From Saccharum officinarum (Eukaryota > Streptophyta > Magnoliopsida > Poales > Poaceae), in assembly GCA_020631735.1 (NCBI GenBank), contig CM036225.1:68250662-68314661 (forward strand): 64,000 nucleotides of DNA, written 5' to 3'. The position numbers and the translations under genes are program-made. Positions 20,641-32,300 of the stretch are shown in pieces (the stretch's first letter is position 1; each line of letters starts with the position of its first letter). Under the pieces are notes generated by a model. That model was given only the letters and a program-made list of their open reading frames with translations. It was not told the DNA's origin and made no database searches.

Positions 20641-21104
20641 TTTGGCAACAATATACAATGTGAATGGAGCTTCACTCCTAGGTGCACGAAGAACCGGTGG
20701 TGTTGATAGAGAATTCTTGAAAAGCACGATTATTTATAATCGGCTTCTAAATTTTGTCATGCATACGTCGACCATGGTCTAATGCCAAACCCATTGCCTA
20801 TTTGCTCATATGGGTTGGCCGACGCAATCGCTTGTCCAAATAGAATTTACACTACATAATGATATGGAGCCGATCATCAATCGGCTCTAGAGAAACAGGA
20901 ACAAAGCCTCCTCCAGTGACTCAAAACTAGCGAGGTCTCTCCCTGACAAGCAAAGGGGCATCAGTCGTGGTATGAGTCAATGAGTCTGCATGGATGATCT
21001 CAACTTCATTATTCACCCCACTGAATGAGGAACTGGTGCAAGCTGGAAGGCACACATCAATTGCCATGAATCCACTCGCGCCCAAGAATCAAACTATAGC
21101 TCCC
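20641..21104 (-). other. Remnant region where reverse transcriptase is missing
   Basis: Only about 0.46 kb separates the RNase H remnant from the protease. No YVDD box or other RT motif could be read in any minus frame, while a complete RT needs roughly 0.8-1 kb. An internal deletion is the simplest reading. Confidence 0.6.
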
Positions 21105-21371
21105 TTACACCTCCACAACAAAGAAGACGGTGGCCAACATTTTGCTCCCGATAGTAAGCTTCATCAAGGCAAATCCCTTGGCCAAAATAGAATTTCCTCC
21201 AACACCTTTGACCATCCTCTTGGTCTTAATTAGCTCCTCATCAGATCCGCCAAGCTTCTTATAAAGTAAATATGGCATTAGATTCACCATGGCTCCATTA
21301 TCCATCAACATATTATTGACCAGTTTGCTATTAATGAAACCCTTCACATGTAGTGGCTTGAGGTGATTCAC
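21105..21371 (-). pseudogene. Aspartic protease of element 3
   Basis: The open frame contains NMLMDNGAMVNLMPYLLYKKLG, the DxGA-type active site region with an Asn in place of the second residue. It continues with TKRMVKGVGGNS and KLTIGSKMLATVFFVVEV. Such sequences are typical of plant gypsy proteases that process Gag-Pol. The open frame covers the whole domain. Confidence 0.7.
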
Positions 21372-21903
21372 ATGGTCTGCTGGCTTCTAGAAAATAGCTT
21401 GGCCTCTAGAAAGCTTCTCAACACCAGCAGGGACTAGATCAACAACAACAGGAACCGAACCAACTAGAGATACCCGGAGGCACCCAGGCCTAAGAAAGTC
21501 AGCTCTAAGCTGACTCTGAAGTCAGCTTAGCCGATTGGGCATCAGCTAGGGAAGCAAGTACAGGGGGAGTCGGCTCAGCTGGCTGGGGAGTCGGCTTAGC
21601 CGACTTTGAGCAAGCAGCTAGTTCTTTCCTGCTTGATTGAGGGAAAATTGGATCCTTGTTGAATATTTGTTTTTCCCATCTTTGTTAACCCTTCTTCCTT
21701 GAACTTCTTGCAACGAGCACATTGGAATTTGCACTTTTGCGTTCTTGATAAACCCGAAGGGCACCATGTCTGTTGGAAATTCTTAGGAGTTGATATGCTA
21801 CTTTGGGCATCATGATCATTGGTAGCAATGCCCCTTGATATTTTCTCTACATTAGATTGGTCCAGATTGTCAATGACAATCGGTCCTTCACTTTCTTTAA
21901 TTG
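21372..21903 (-). pseudogene. Gag C-terminal and linker region of element 3
   Basis: Contains a Cys-rich stretch (CKFQCARCKKFKEEG, near 21690-21735) and a linker with several palindromic AGTCGGCT-AGCCGACT motifs near 21485-21610. It continues across the element 4 insertion to 34259. Stops are present. Confidence 0.5.
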
Positions 21904-21908
21904 GAGCA

Positions 21909-22558
21909 TGTTGGGAAAATTAACTCTGTCCAAAAAACTCAAGCCCAAACTTTAGAGTGCAAAAAATATAAAAGTATCCTAATGAAATTCACCTGTAGGA
22001 AAAAGTATAGCGAAGGATGTATTTTGACTTCGCCACACAGGATTTGACTTCGCCAAAAGAATGAAGGTAAAAATGAACATCGAGAGCAAAGACGAAGACA
22101 AAACTTTGGCTTCATCGTCAAGAAATCAACTTCGCTTATTGACTTCGTCGGCAAGAATTCAACTTCGCTTATTGACTTCGTCGGCAAGAATTCAACTTCG
22201 CTTATTGACTTCGTTGTCAAGAAATCAACTTCGCTGGACAGTGAAGTAGATGAAGAGCAAGAAATAATCTAAAAAGAACAAGTTCGCTGAAGAAGAGAAG
22301 ATTGAACGTGAAAAAGAAGACCGAATCAGGAAAAAATGACTACTTCACCCTTGCATAAAAGAAGTGTTGTAAATGTTTTAGTTAGGGGTAAAATAGTCAT
22401 TTTATGTAAAATACGAAGACTAGGGCCCTATAAATACCCCCTCTGATATGTATAGTACGATCTTGGAATGAATACAACTTTGCACAACTTTGTCTTGTCT
22501 GAAATATTTTCGATGATTGTGTGAATTCTGTTACTTGACTTGAACTTTTCACCCAACA
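21909..22558 (+). repeat. 5' LTR of element 4 (650 bp)
   Basis: Begins TGTTGGGAAAA and ends CCCAACA. It contains about three 33-bp tandem units (22117-22220; caacttcgcttattgacttc core) in U3. A TATA box lies at 22428-22437. Confidence 0.9.
22428..22437 (+). promoter_or_regulatory. TATA box of element 4 5' LTR
   Basis: CTATAAATAC in the sequence gggccctataaatacccc, conserved in the 3' LTR at 34123-34132. It is the likely promoter for the genomic RNA. Confidence 0.65.
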
Positions 22559-22560
22559 TC

Positions 22561-22574
22561 TGGCGCCCACCATT
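22561..22574 (+). other. Primer binding site of element 4
   Basis: TGGCGCCCACCATT starts two bases after the LTR. The TGGCGCCCACC type is common in grass gypsy elements. The matching tRNA was not assigned. Confidence 0.7.
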
Positions 22575-22615
22575 TGTGTGTGCATTCAAAGATCCTCGCG
22601 ACCACAAGAAATCAA

Positions 22616-24000
22616 ATGGCAAGACCAAACAAGAAGACCATCAGCGGTGCTGCCGAAGACGAGCCACCACTTGGCGAAGACGCGACCACAAGAAATCAAA
22701 TGGCAAGACCAAACATTAAGATGCTTCCCAATATGCAAACTCTTCAATAACAGGCGAAGCTGAAGAACAAAGACTCAAAGAACTTAAAGAACAAGTTTTA
22801 AGAAGACAAAAAGAACTCGAAGAGTGTCGTGCAAGAGCAAGAGAAAAGACACTCAAACAAAGAATAGCAGAAGCCGAAGCTACCCTTCGTAGCTTAAACG
22901 AGCAACTGCAAAATACAAACTGTGAAGTTACAAATCAAGAAGAATCGCATCCGGCAACAAGAATCTATCAAGAGAGAAACAACCAAAAATCATTCATATC
23001 AATCGATACAAGTTCCCCACTGTCAACAAATTTGTAGTTAGCTCAATGGCCTATAGGGTATAAATTCAACATGATACCAACATTTGATGGTGAATTAGAC
23101 CCAAGATAGTTCTTAATGATTTTTGAAGCTACAGTAATTGCTAGAGGTGGGGACAAAATTACACTTGCAAAGTCACTTGTCATGGCAGTCAAAGGTCCAA
23201 CACAACACTGATATTCATCCCTAAAAGCAAAATCCGTACATTCATAGGAGCAACTAAAGACAAATTTTCTCGTTGACTTCCAAGGATTTCAACCAACTGG
23301 TCTTACAGACATGAATTTATTCAACTGAAAGCAATAGCTCAAAGAACCTCTAAGTCAATATTACAAGAGATTCATTCAAATCAAATTTCAAATCACAAAT
23401 ATCCTAGATGAAGTTGTCATAATTGCAGTAATCAAGGGACTTCAGGAAGGACAATGTGCGTCACACCATACTCGAGAAAAGCGAACTTCACTCGCTCAGC
23501 TTTACGAGGAAATCCAAAAATACTGCAAATCTGATGAAGATTACAGAAAAAGAATCGAGGAAGAAAATAGCTTCAGACATCAAAATAAAAGCAACAATTT
23601 TCATCCCCCAAAGCAAAACAACTATGAGCGAAGACAGTTCAACCAAGTCAATCAAGTTAAAAACAGCAATTCAACAACCGAAAGCAATTTTCCACCTTAA
23701 AATCAATACAACAGTCACTACAACGAAAGGACATTCAAAAGAGGTGGCTTCAACGCAAGAGGAAGAGGAGGACGAGGAAGAGGAAGAACACCCCTAAGAC
23801 CGGAAGACATGTATTGCATCATTCACGGCAAAGGGGCTGGACACATATCAAAAATGTGTCCAAAAATAAAGAAAAGCATCGAAGAAACACAAGAAGAGAA
23901 CAAAATGTCAAGTCAATCAAAAGTTGTCAACCATGTGATTCAAGGTCAATAAAGCTCATATTACCTAATTCAATTTGGACACTCTCAAGCAATGATTCCA
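22616..24000 (+). pseudogene. gag of element 4 (decayed)
   Basis: A likely ATG lies at 22616 (ATGGCAAGACCAAAC). A 30-bp part of the start region is repeated at about 22682. Downstream pieces in shifting frames show a Glu/Lys/Arg-rich coiled segment (about 22780-22920), a Gag core (about 23080-23460) and an Arg/Gly/Lys-rich tail near 23740-23800. A CxxH-type knuckle remnant follows (MYCIIHGKGAGHISKMC, about 23811-23862). Many stops and frameshifts. Confidence 0.65.
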
Positions 24001-24049
24001 GGACCATCACCATCATATACCTATGGACCAGTAGCAATTTATGATCCAA

Positions 24050-24690
24050 ACCAATGGAGGCAAAATCAACAACAAATAAATTTTCAACCACTACAACCCG
24101 AATCCTCTATGGCAAACAACAATCCACAAGGAAACAACAAACAAGACAACTCTTCATCAACTTCAATGGCAAGCAAAGGAAGAATCATGACAATCATTGG
24201 AGGAAATAGCATTGATCATGAAAACAACAACCAAAAGAAGAATTACTTTCGAAGAGTAAACTCTATTTCAACGGAAGGCCCATACAAAAAGACAAGATGG
24301 TCTCATCTACCAATCATATTTTTAGAAAAAGATTTACAATTGAAAGACTATCCACACATGTATGCAATGGTAGTTGAAGCAAATATTAACGGATGGGTTG
24401 TCTCAAAAATTCTAGTTGATGGTGGAAGTTTCGTAGACATTATATTCACAGCAACAATCGATGCCATAAAAATTGATCGCAAACTTCTTGGAAGAGCTAA
24501 ACACCCACTCTACGGCTTCGGTGGGAAGCCAATTCACTCAATAGGAAGAATAGTTCTTCCTATATCATTTGGAACAGTAAGCAATGCAAGAACAGAATAA
24601 ATTACATTTGATGTGGTGGACATCTATTATCCCTATAACACACTTTTTGGAAGAGGAACTTTGAATGCATTGAAGCAGTAATAAGCTACT
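24050..24690 (+). pseudogene. Aspartic protease region of element 4
   Basis: The open frame (23992-24600) contains a Gln/Asn-rich linker, then SKILVDGGSFVDIIF (active site at about 24405-24450) and LYGFGGKPIHSIGRIVLPISFG. After a stop the frame continues with TFDVVDIYYPYNTLFGRGTLNAL. This is the classic protease of Tat-lineage elements. Confidence 0.75.
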
Positions 24691-24934
24691 TTTACTTATG
24701 TATAAAGATGTCTGCGATAAATGGAGTCATCACAGTTCATGGAGATCAAACTGAAGCAAGAAACATTGAAAAAGAATACACTCCTGGTCAGAAAAATGTT
24801 CATACAATCAAAGAAGAAGAGAAAGAAGAAATAGAAAATGCGAAGCAACAAGAAAAAGCTCAAGCTATCGAAGAAACAAAAAAAGTGCCTCTCGACTCAT
24901 TAATCCCAGACAAACAAGTAATCATAGGGACATG

Positions 24935-26340
24935 ATTTTCCTAAGAAGAAGAAAATAGACTCATAAAATTTCTTCGAAGCAACAAAGATGTCTTCGCATG
25001 GATATCCAATGATTTAGAAAGAGTAAGCAGAGACATAATTGAGCACAAACTCAACATCAATCCAAATTTTAGACCAAAAAAGCAGAAGCTAAGAAAGTTA
25101 TCTGAAGACAGAATACAAGCTGCAAAAGCTAAAGTTCAAAGATTGCTAGATGCTAAAGTCATAAGAGAAGTCCAATTCACAACTTGGCTAGCAAATATCA
25201 TCATGGTCAAGAAAAAGAACGGAAAATGGTGAATGTGTATCGACTTCACATATCTCAACAAAGCATGTCCAAAAGATAATTTTCCATTACTAAGAATTGA
25301 CACACTAGTTGACCAAGCAGCTAGAAGTGAAATGCTAAGCTTTCTGGATTGTTTCTCAGGATATCATCAAATTTGGATGAGAAAAGAAGATGAAGAATTC
25401 ACAAGTTTCATCACACTATTTGGAACATATTGCTTTTTAAGAATGGCAGAGGGGCTTCACAATGCAGGCACAACATTTGTCAGAATGACTTCAACGGTGC
25501 TAAAAAGTTAGATTGGTAAAAATTTGCTAGCTTATGTCGATGACATAATTGTCAAGTGCAAGAAAAGACAAGATCACATTCAGGACCTCCAAGAAACATT
25601 CACAAATTTGAGAAAAGGAAATTTGAAACTAAACCCCAAAAAATGTACCTTTGGAGTTCAGAAAGGCGAAATATTAGGCTGTATCGTATCAGCTAAAGGA
25701 ATAGATTCAAACTCAGACAAAGTTCAAGCAATTTTGAACATGAGAATTCCTGAAAATATAAAAGATGTTCAAAAATTGACTGGAAGACTTGCAGCTTTAA
25801 ACAGATTCATCTCAAAATCAGCAGAACGAAGCCTACCAATATTTTAGGCACTCAAAGGATCCAAAAGAGACTTCGTCTGGGGACCTTCGCAGCAACATGC
25901 ATTTGAAGAAATAAAAAAGTATCTACTACAGCCAAACATATTGATTTCACCAACACCAGGAGTGGATTTGCTATTATAATTCTTAGCTACAGAAGCGGCA
26001 GTAAGTGCAGTACTAGTTCAAGAACAAGAAACAAATCATTCAAAACAACAAGTACCAGTTTACTATGTTTCAGAAGCATTATCTGGATCAAAATCGTACT
26101 ATTCCGAGATTGAGAAAATCGCATACACAATTTTAATAGCATCAAGAAAGTTGAAGCACTACTTCAGGCCCACAAAATCAGAGTTCTCACAAATTACCCT
26201 CTGAAAGAAGTATTACAAAGTTGCAGAACAACATGAAGACTGAGAAAATGGGTAGCAGAATTATCTCAACATTTCTTAGAGTTTGAAAAGAGAACATCAA
26301 TAAAATCTCAAGTTCTAGCAGACTTCATAGCAGATTGGAC
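24935..26340 (+). pseudogene. Reverse transcriptase and RNase H of element 4
   Basis: Read in one main frame with stops: MCIDFTYLNKACPKDNFPLLRID, SFLDCFSGYHQI, then a stop after LKS, then NLLAYVDDIIVKCKKR, the catalytic YVDD box at about 25520-25560. Next come LNPKKCTFGV, the connection KLTGRLAALNRF, and a pol RNase H (about 25980-26300). Several stops replace tryptophan, consistent with G-to-A decay. Motifs place it in the Tat branch. Confidence 0.85.
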
Positions 26341-26760
26341 ACCCTCCCAAAGTTCAAGCGAAGAAAAGAAGCAACCAGAATGGATAATATATTGCAATGA
26401 TGCATGGGGCTTCGCAGGGGCTGGAGTAGCTGCAATAATTACCTCACCTTCAGACATAAAGATGAAATATGCTACAAGATTGGAATTTCAATGTACAAAT
26501 AATATAGCAGAATACGAAGTCGTTCTACTGGGACTTCGCAAAGCAAAAGCAATGGGAATCCAAAGATTAGTAATCAAAACAGATTCGCAAATTGTAGCAG
26601 GACATATCGGAAAAGACTACAAAGCAAGAGACCCAGAATTAGCAACATACTTGTAATTTCTCAGAGATCAAGAAAAACATTTTAAAGGTTTCATAGTAAA
26701 AAACATCTCAAGAAATGACAATTCAGATGTTGATGAACTACTAAAAGCTGCAACATAGAA
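26341..26760 (+). pseudogene. Second RNase H domain (Tat type) of element 4
   Basis: Contains EWIIYCNDAWGFAGAGVAAI, RLEFQCTNNIAEYEVVLLGL and KTDSQIVAGHIGKDY, and continues to 26760. The archaeal-like additional RNase H is diagnostic for the Tat lineage. Asn stands where the first catalytic Asp region normally reads FDGS-like, so even the repaired domain may be weak. Confidence 0.75.
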
Positions 26761-26989
26761 TACAAGCCTCCCTCAAGATGTTTTTTATCAAATCTTGAAA
26801 CAGGCATCCATCAAAGCAGTGCAAGACACTTCTAGAGAAGTCCACATAATACAAAGTGAAGATTGGAGAGCCCCAATCATGGCTTACCTTCGCGAACACT
26901 ATGAGCCTGACGGCGAAGTCAATGACATAAGAATGAAGCAAAGAACAAGAAATTACAAGATCATCAACAATCAGCTATACAAACAAGGA

Positions 26990-28083
26990 ATATGTGCATG
27001 ATTACTCAAATATATATCAGCAGAAGAGGGGAAAAGTTATTATCAGAAATATACGAAGGAATTTGCGGCACACACCCTAGAGCAAGAACAATGGCAGGAA
27101 AAGCATTTCGTCAGGGATTTTATTGGCCACCAGCCCAAAATGACAGCAAAGAAATTATCAAATCTTATCATAATTGCCAAATGTCTGCAAGCAAAACAAA
27201 GGCTCCAGCAACAAATTTATAACAATAGAACCAACATGATCATTAGCAAGATGGGGAATTGACATCGTTGGAAAATTGTCTGCCGCATAAGGAAACCTTC
27301 AATATGCAGTAGTAGCAGTGGAATATTTCACTAAATGGATCGAAGCTAAACCAGTGACAAACATGTCATCAATCACAATGAAGAAATTTCTTTAGCAAAA
27401 CATCATTTGTCGCTTCTGAGTTCCAAGGCACATAACAGTAGATAATGGAACTCAATTTGACAGCCAAAATTTCAGAGAGTATTGTGAAAGCTTGGGAATT
27501 CAATTATGTTTTGCATCAGTAAAACACCCACAGTCAAACGGTGCAGTTGAACGAGCAAATGGAATCATATGCACAGGAATATCAAAATGCCTAGTGGGGC
27601 TGCCTAAAGGCAAATAGGTGGATGAGTTACCTAAAGTTGTTTAGGTACACAACACTATAGTTCAAGATCAACAAACTTCACCCCCTTCAAATTACTTTAT
27701 GGAGAAGAAGCAATGACGCCTGAAGAGATACAATTTCAAGGCCCAAGAACAAATATTGAAATAATAGATGAAGACCAACAAATGATAAGCAAAGACTTAC
27801 TAGAAGAAGAAAGAATGAAAGCGATCCAGAATCTTGAGAAATATCAGAAGTAAACAAAAAGTTGGTATAATAAGAAAGTTAAACCAAGACAATTATCACC
27901 AGGTGACTTTGTCTTGAAAAGAAAAAGAAATGAAGACACAGTCAAAAAGTTTCAGCAAAAATGGGAAGGACCATATCTCATCATAAGAACTAACAAGCCA
28001 GGAGCATTTCACCTAGCAGATATGAGTGGGAAGGAAATTGATCACACATTCAATATTCAAGACCTACGAAGATACTACTCGTA
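26990..28083 (+). pseudogene. Integrase of element 4
   Basis: The zinc-binding part (EGICGTHPRARTMAGKAFRQ, SYHNCQMSASKTKAP) is followed by the core in a decayed frame: RWGIDIVGK, then YFTKWIEAKPV, ITVDNGTQFDS and KHPQSNGAVERANG. The D, D and E residues are visible. The C-terminal domain (FVLKRKRN, KWEGPYLIIRTNKPG) ends RRYYS with a stop at 28081-28083. Several stops and frameshifts. Confidence 0.8.
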
Positions 28084-28407
28084 GAATTTATTTCCATTTT
28101 TGTACAAAATATATTAGCTTTTACATTTGAAAAGTTTCAATTCAAATGTAAACGAGTTGCACTCTTTTTCCACTTAGGGGAAGCCCATCGCAGGGTGAGT
28201 GGTTTTTTAACGAGGCAGTCTCTATTGTAAATTCTCATCAAAGTATAAATAAGAAAAATAGTTCCCCTAAAAATAATCCTATTAAAGGCCGAAGAGTATA
28301 CTTCAAATATACTCATGCATCGGCAAAACAACCAAAGTAGGTAGCATCATTATTCGAACAAGCAAAAAACGATTCTAACCTATCAAAAACAAAGTAAAAG
28401 AACATTT

Positions 28408-29215
28408 AATTCACTAAGGTGAAATTTGACTTTAAAAACGAAGTCTACATATTGCCTTCGCCAAAAAGAGCGAATAGCATTTTCAAATTCACTAAGGTGA
28501 ATCTTGACTTCAAAAACGAAGTCTACATGTTGCCTTCGCCAAAAAGAGCGAATAGCGTTTTCAAATTCACTAAGATAAATCTTGACTTCAAAAACGAAGT
28601 CTACATGTTGCATTCGCCAAAAAGAGTGAATAGTGTTTTTAAAATTCACTAAGGTGAATTTTGACTTCAAAAACAAAGTCTACACATTGCCTTCGCTAAA
28701 AAAGAGCGAACAACATTTTTAAATTCAATAAGGTGAAATTTGACTTCAAAAATAAAGTCTACACGTTGCTTTCGCTAAAAACGTGAGGGGACGGTGTTTT
28801 CAAATTCACTAAGGTGAAATTTGACTTAAAAATGAAGTCTACGCGTCGCCTTCGCTAAAAAGTGAGGGGACGGTGTTTTCAAATTCACTAAGGTGAAATT
28901 TGACTTCAAAAACAAAGTCTACGCGTCGTCTTCGCTAAAAAAGTGAGGGGATGGTGTTTTCAAATTCACTAAGGTGAAATTAGACTTCAAAAAACAAAGT
29001 CTACGCGTCACCTTCGCTAAAAAAGTGAGGGGACGGTGTTTTCAAATTCACTAAGGTTAAATTTGACTTTAAAAACGAAGTCCACGCATTGCCTCCGCTT
29101 CACTCAGTAGAATTTTTTTTATTTCAAAAAAACAAAGACTACGCATCGCTTTCGCTAAAAAGTTAGGGGATGGTGTTTTTAAATTCACTAAGTATAAATT
29201 TCTGACTTCAAGGAA
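28408..29215 (+). repeat. Tandem array, about ten copies of a 78-82-bp unit
   Basis: aattcactaagg recurs at 28408, 28486, 28564, 28643, 28722, 28803, 28882, 28963 and 29045, and after a disrupted unit at 29182. Each unit holds an inverted repeat GACTTC-aaaaac-GAAGTC. The first three or four units are 78 bp, so a minus-strand frame (28676-28383) reads through them as a 26-residue repeat. Tandem arrays between pol and the 3' LTR are known for Tat elements and are considered a source of satellites. Confidence 0.9.
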
Positions 29216-29322
29216 AAAACAACAAAGTTTATGCGCTTTCGCATAATAAAAAATATTGCACTAAGAAAAAACATGTCTCCCAAACCAAAAATAACACTTT
29301 ATTATGTCAACAAATGTACATA

Positions 29323-32300
29323 TCAAACATTTTCTGAAGCAACAACAGCTCCTGCTTCATCAATCAAATCTTCAACAACCATATCTAAAACCTGATCTAC
29401 CTCTGAATTAAGATAGTCTTCGGAAACATAGCTCGGCGAAGCATTTGAACACGAAGACTGAAAACACACAAAAACATACCATTAAAATTTGCTTTACATA
29501 TGTCTCCCTATCACAATGAAAGCAAAGATACCTTAGAAAATTTGCTGCAATCAACAACACGAGGCAAACATGATCTCTCATTTTTAGCAATAGAGAATTC
29601 AGTTTCAAATTCTAGAAACAAGCACATCCCATCAGAAAAAATATAAATAAAAATAAAACAACAAAATTTATGTTTGCTTACGTTTAATAAACGCATCAAA
29701 AGAAGGTTTTGCCTCTTCAGTAGCATACTCCAACCATAGGGTAGGCTCAGCGACAAAGTTACCTTTACACATTAACAAAGGCATAACCACAATTTTATCC
29801 TGCCCAAGTTCAACATTTACAAAACGTTAAAAGTTTTCAAATACTCACCCCTCGAATCTAAATTCTAAACTATGACAAACTAAAGTATATGATCACGAGC
29901 ATCGTCATCCCTCGCCCTCTCTTATTCAAGTCTTTCTTGCCTCCTCTCGTCCTCCACATCAAAAGCAAGTCTCCTTTTCAAGCTGCTACAGCAAAACAAA
30001 ATAATACAACAGATAAGAAAAAATACAAGGAAAAGACAATGAACCAAAAATCACATATAGATAACCTATTTTTCCATCTTTTGCTTAGCTTTCATAAAGG
30101 CATGCTCCCTTTCACCTTGATTCCAATATTCATGAAAATACTTCTTACAAAGCATTTGAGTACGAGAAGAGACCTTGTTAAGAGATTCCACTGACAGAAA
30201 CTTGTAACTTTTGTCATACAACTTCTCATACAAAGGATCATTAGCCTTCTTCATCAAATGAAAAAGTGCACGAGTAGAATACATGCAACTCAAATAAGCA
30301 GAGGTGTGTAAAACTATAGGCAGATCTTCATATTGTCGACAGAGCCAAGCAAAAAATGGATTAAATTCTCCAAGCTCCCAACAAGTATCCTCTGGCTTCG
30401 CACCAAATTTATCATAACAATTTTTGCAAAGTTCCCATAAACGATTGCACTTATCATGAAAATTTTGATCTTTTTCAGAAGATTTTTTCTCAAGAAAATT
30501 CTTTTCTCTTACAACTTTTTCAAGATCTTTTCTCAAATTATCACAATCTTCAATCTTCGCTTCAAGTTTAGCTCCAACAGAAATATATTTAGACTTCATA
30601 TCATGAAGAGCTTCAACTGTTTCTATCCTCTTTTTCCTTAGCAGCAAGTTGAGACTTCAAAAATGTTATCTCTTCAACCAAACTTTTTTCGTGAAGTGCT
30701 GCATTTTTTTGCATCATCCTCAATCAATTTACGCAAACTCCTTTGCAAAAGTGCATTCTAAAAAAACATTCACATACAAAGTCAAAAATATATTACAAAT
30801 CAAAAACAAGATATCAAAACCAAATTTACACAATAAAGTCAACAAAGTCAAAACACACAAACCTTGTAAATCATGGAAACACTAGCATCTGCCAACTCAA
30901 GCGAAGATTTACCAATAAGTTCAGCCTCCACATCAGGAACTGTGAAAGCATCATCAATGCACTTTGACAACTTTAATTCAGGCTTCTTGGGCATAATACG
31001 AAGTTTGTCCAAACCAATCCCAATAAATTTGAAGGTATCTAAGTTCACACCTTGAGTCTGGCAGTATTCCATACAACGTTTATAAGCTTCAAGATTCACT
31101 CCATTAGGAACAGTTCCAAAACTTCAGCCGGAGTAGCAGGTTTCTGGGCAACTTTTTTCATCTTTCCAACATCCACAGTCATCTCTCTTTGAGAAGAAGA
31201 ATCAAGAAAAAATTTCTCTGTGAAGACAGAAACAAAAATAAAAAAAAGATAAAAACAAGACAAAAATACGTGAAGTAAAAAAATAAAATCACCTGTGAAA
31301 ACACCCTTTTCAAGTTGATAAGACACCCTCTCACTAATATTCACATTAATAGTAGACTCAGAAAGACGAGAGGCACGATCGTGTTCAGCCTCCTCGTCAT
31401 GAACTTCATCATGAGATTCATCAAAATCAAGGGCAAAAGTTGAAGTGCCCTTAATTTTTTGTGTCTTCGCACCAGGCATAACACCTTCAGAAGCACCCTC
31501 CTGACTCCCACTGCAGCATCTTGCTCTACCCGCACAACATTTTCTATCACAACCTAGGTTACATTTTCCGTAACTTCGCCACCTTAGTTGGCATCTCCTC
31601 CAGGCGAAATTACAGCTCCCATCCCATCACCAAAATTCCCTGCACCATCCCGAGGAGTTTCAACAGAAAATCTTTAAGAAGATGGCCCAGCAGTTTCCTG
31701 CGAAGCCAATACCTCACCTTCTTCTTATGACCCAACAACAGTGGCAGCCAGTCACCGGAGAAGAAACCGGATTAACTGGATTAGGAAAAATATCTTCGCC
31801 AATATTTTGTTGTGACAAAGACAAAATAGCTTCATTGACACCACCATGGGAAATGTTGGCTATCAAATTCTGAAAATAGTCACCAAGTGGGGTCAACATA
31901 GGAGTCAACCCACTAGAATCAAAAACTAAACTAAACATTCTCACCTCATCATCACAAGACATTTTCTTAAAAGCTTCATCAACAAAATTTTCAGCCACAT
32001 CAGAATCAGAAAACCCAGCAGTCTTCACTTTCTTCTTTGAAACTTTTTTAGTAAGCGGAGCCCCACCTCTCTTTTTTCTAGTAACATTATCAATACTAGG
32101 CTTCGCACTTCTAGTGTAGGCCGGAGCTGACCTTTCACCATATTTTATCTGAGCAATATCAAAAATTCTATTCAATCTCTTATAATCTGAGCCAAGGATT
32201 TTATCCATCAGATCTTTCTCTTTCTTCAAAAATTTGCCAAGAATCTCAACAACTTTAATTTCAACAGCAGAAACAAAATATTTATTTTTAGTATATTTCT

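Noticed and set aside
28383..29220. CRISPR-like array
   Set aside because: Regular spacing comes from direct tandem repeats without unique spacers, in a eukaryotic retrotransposon.
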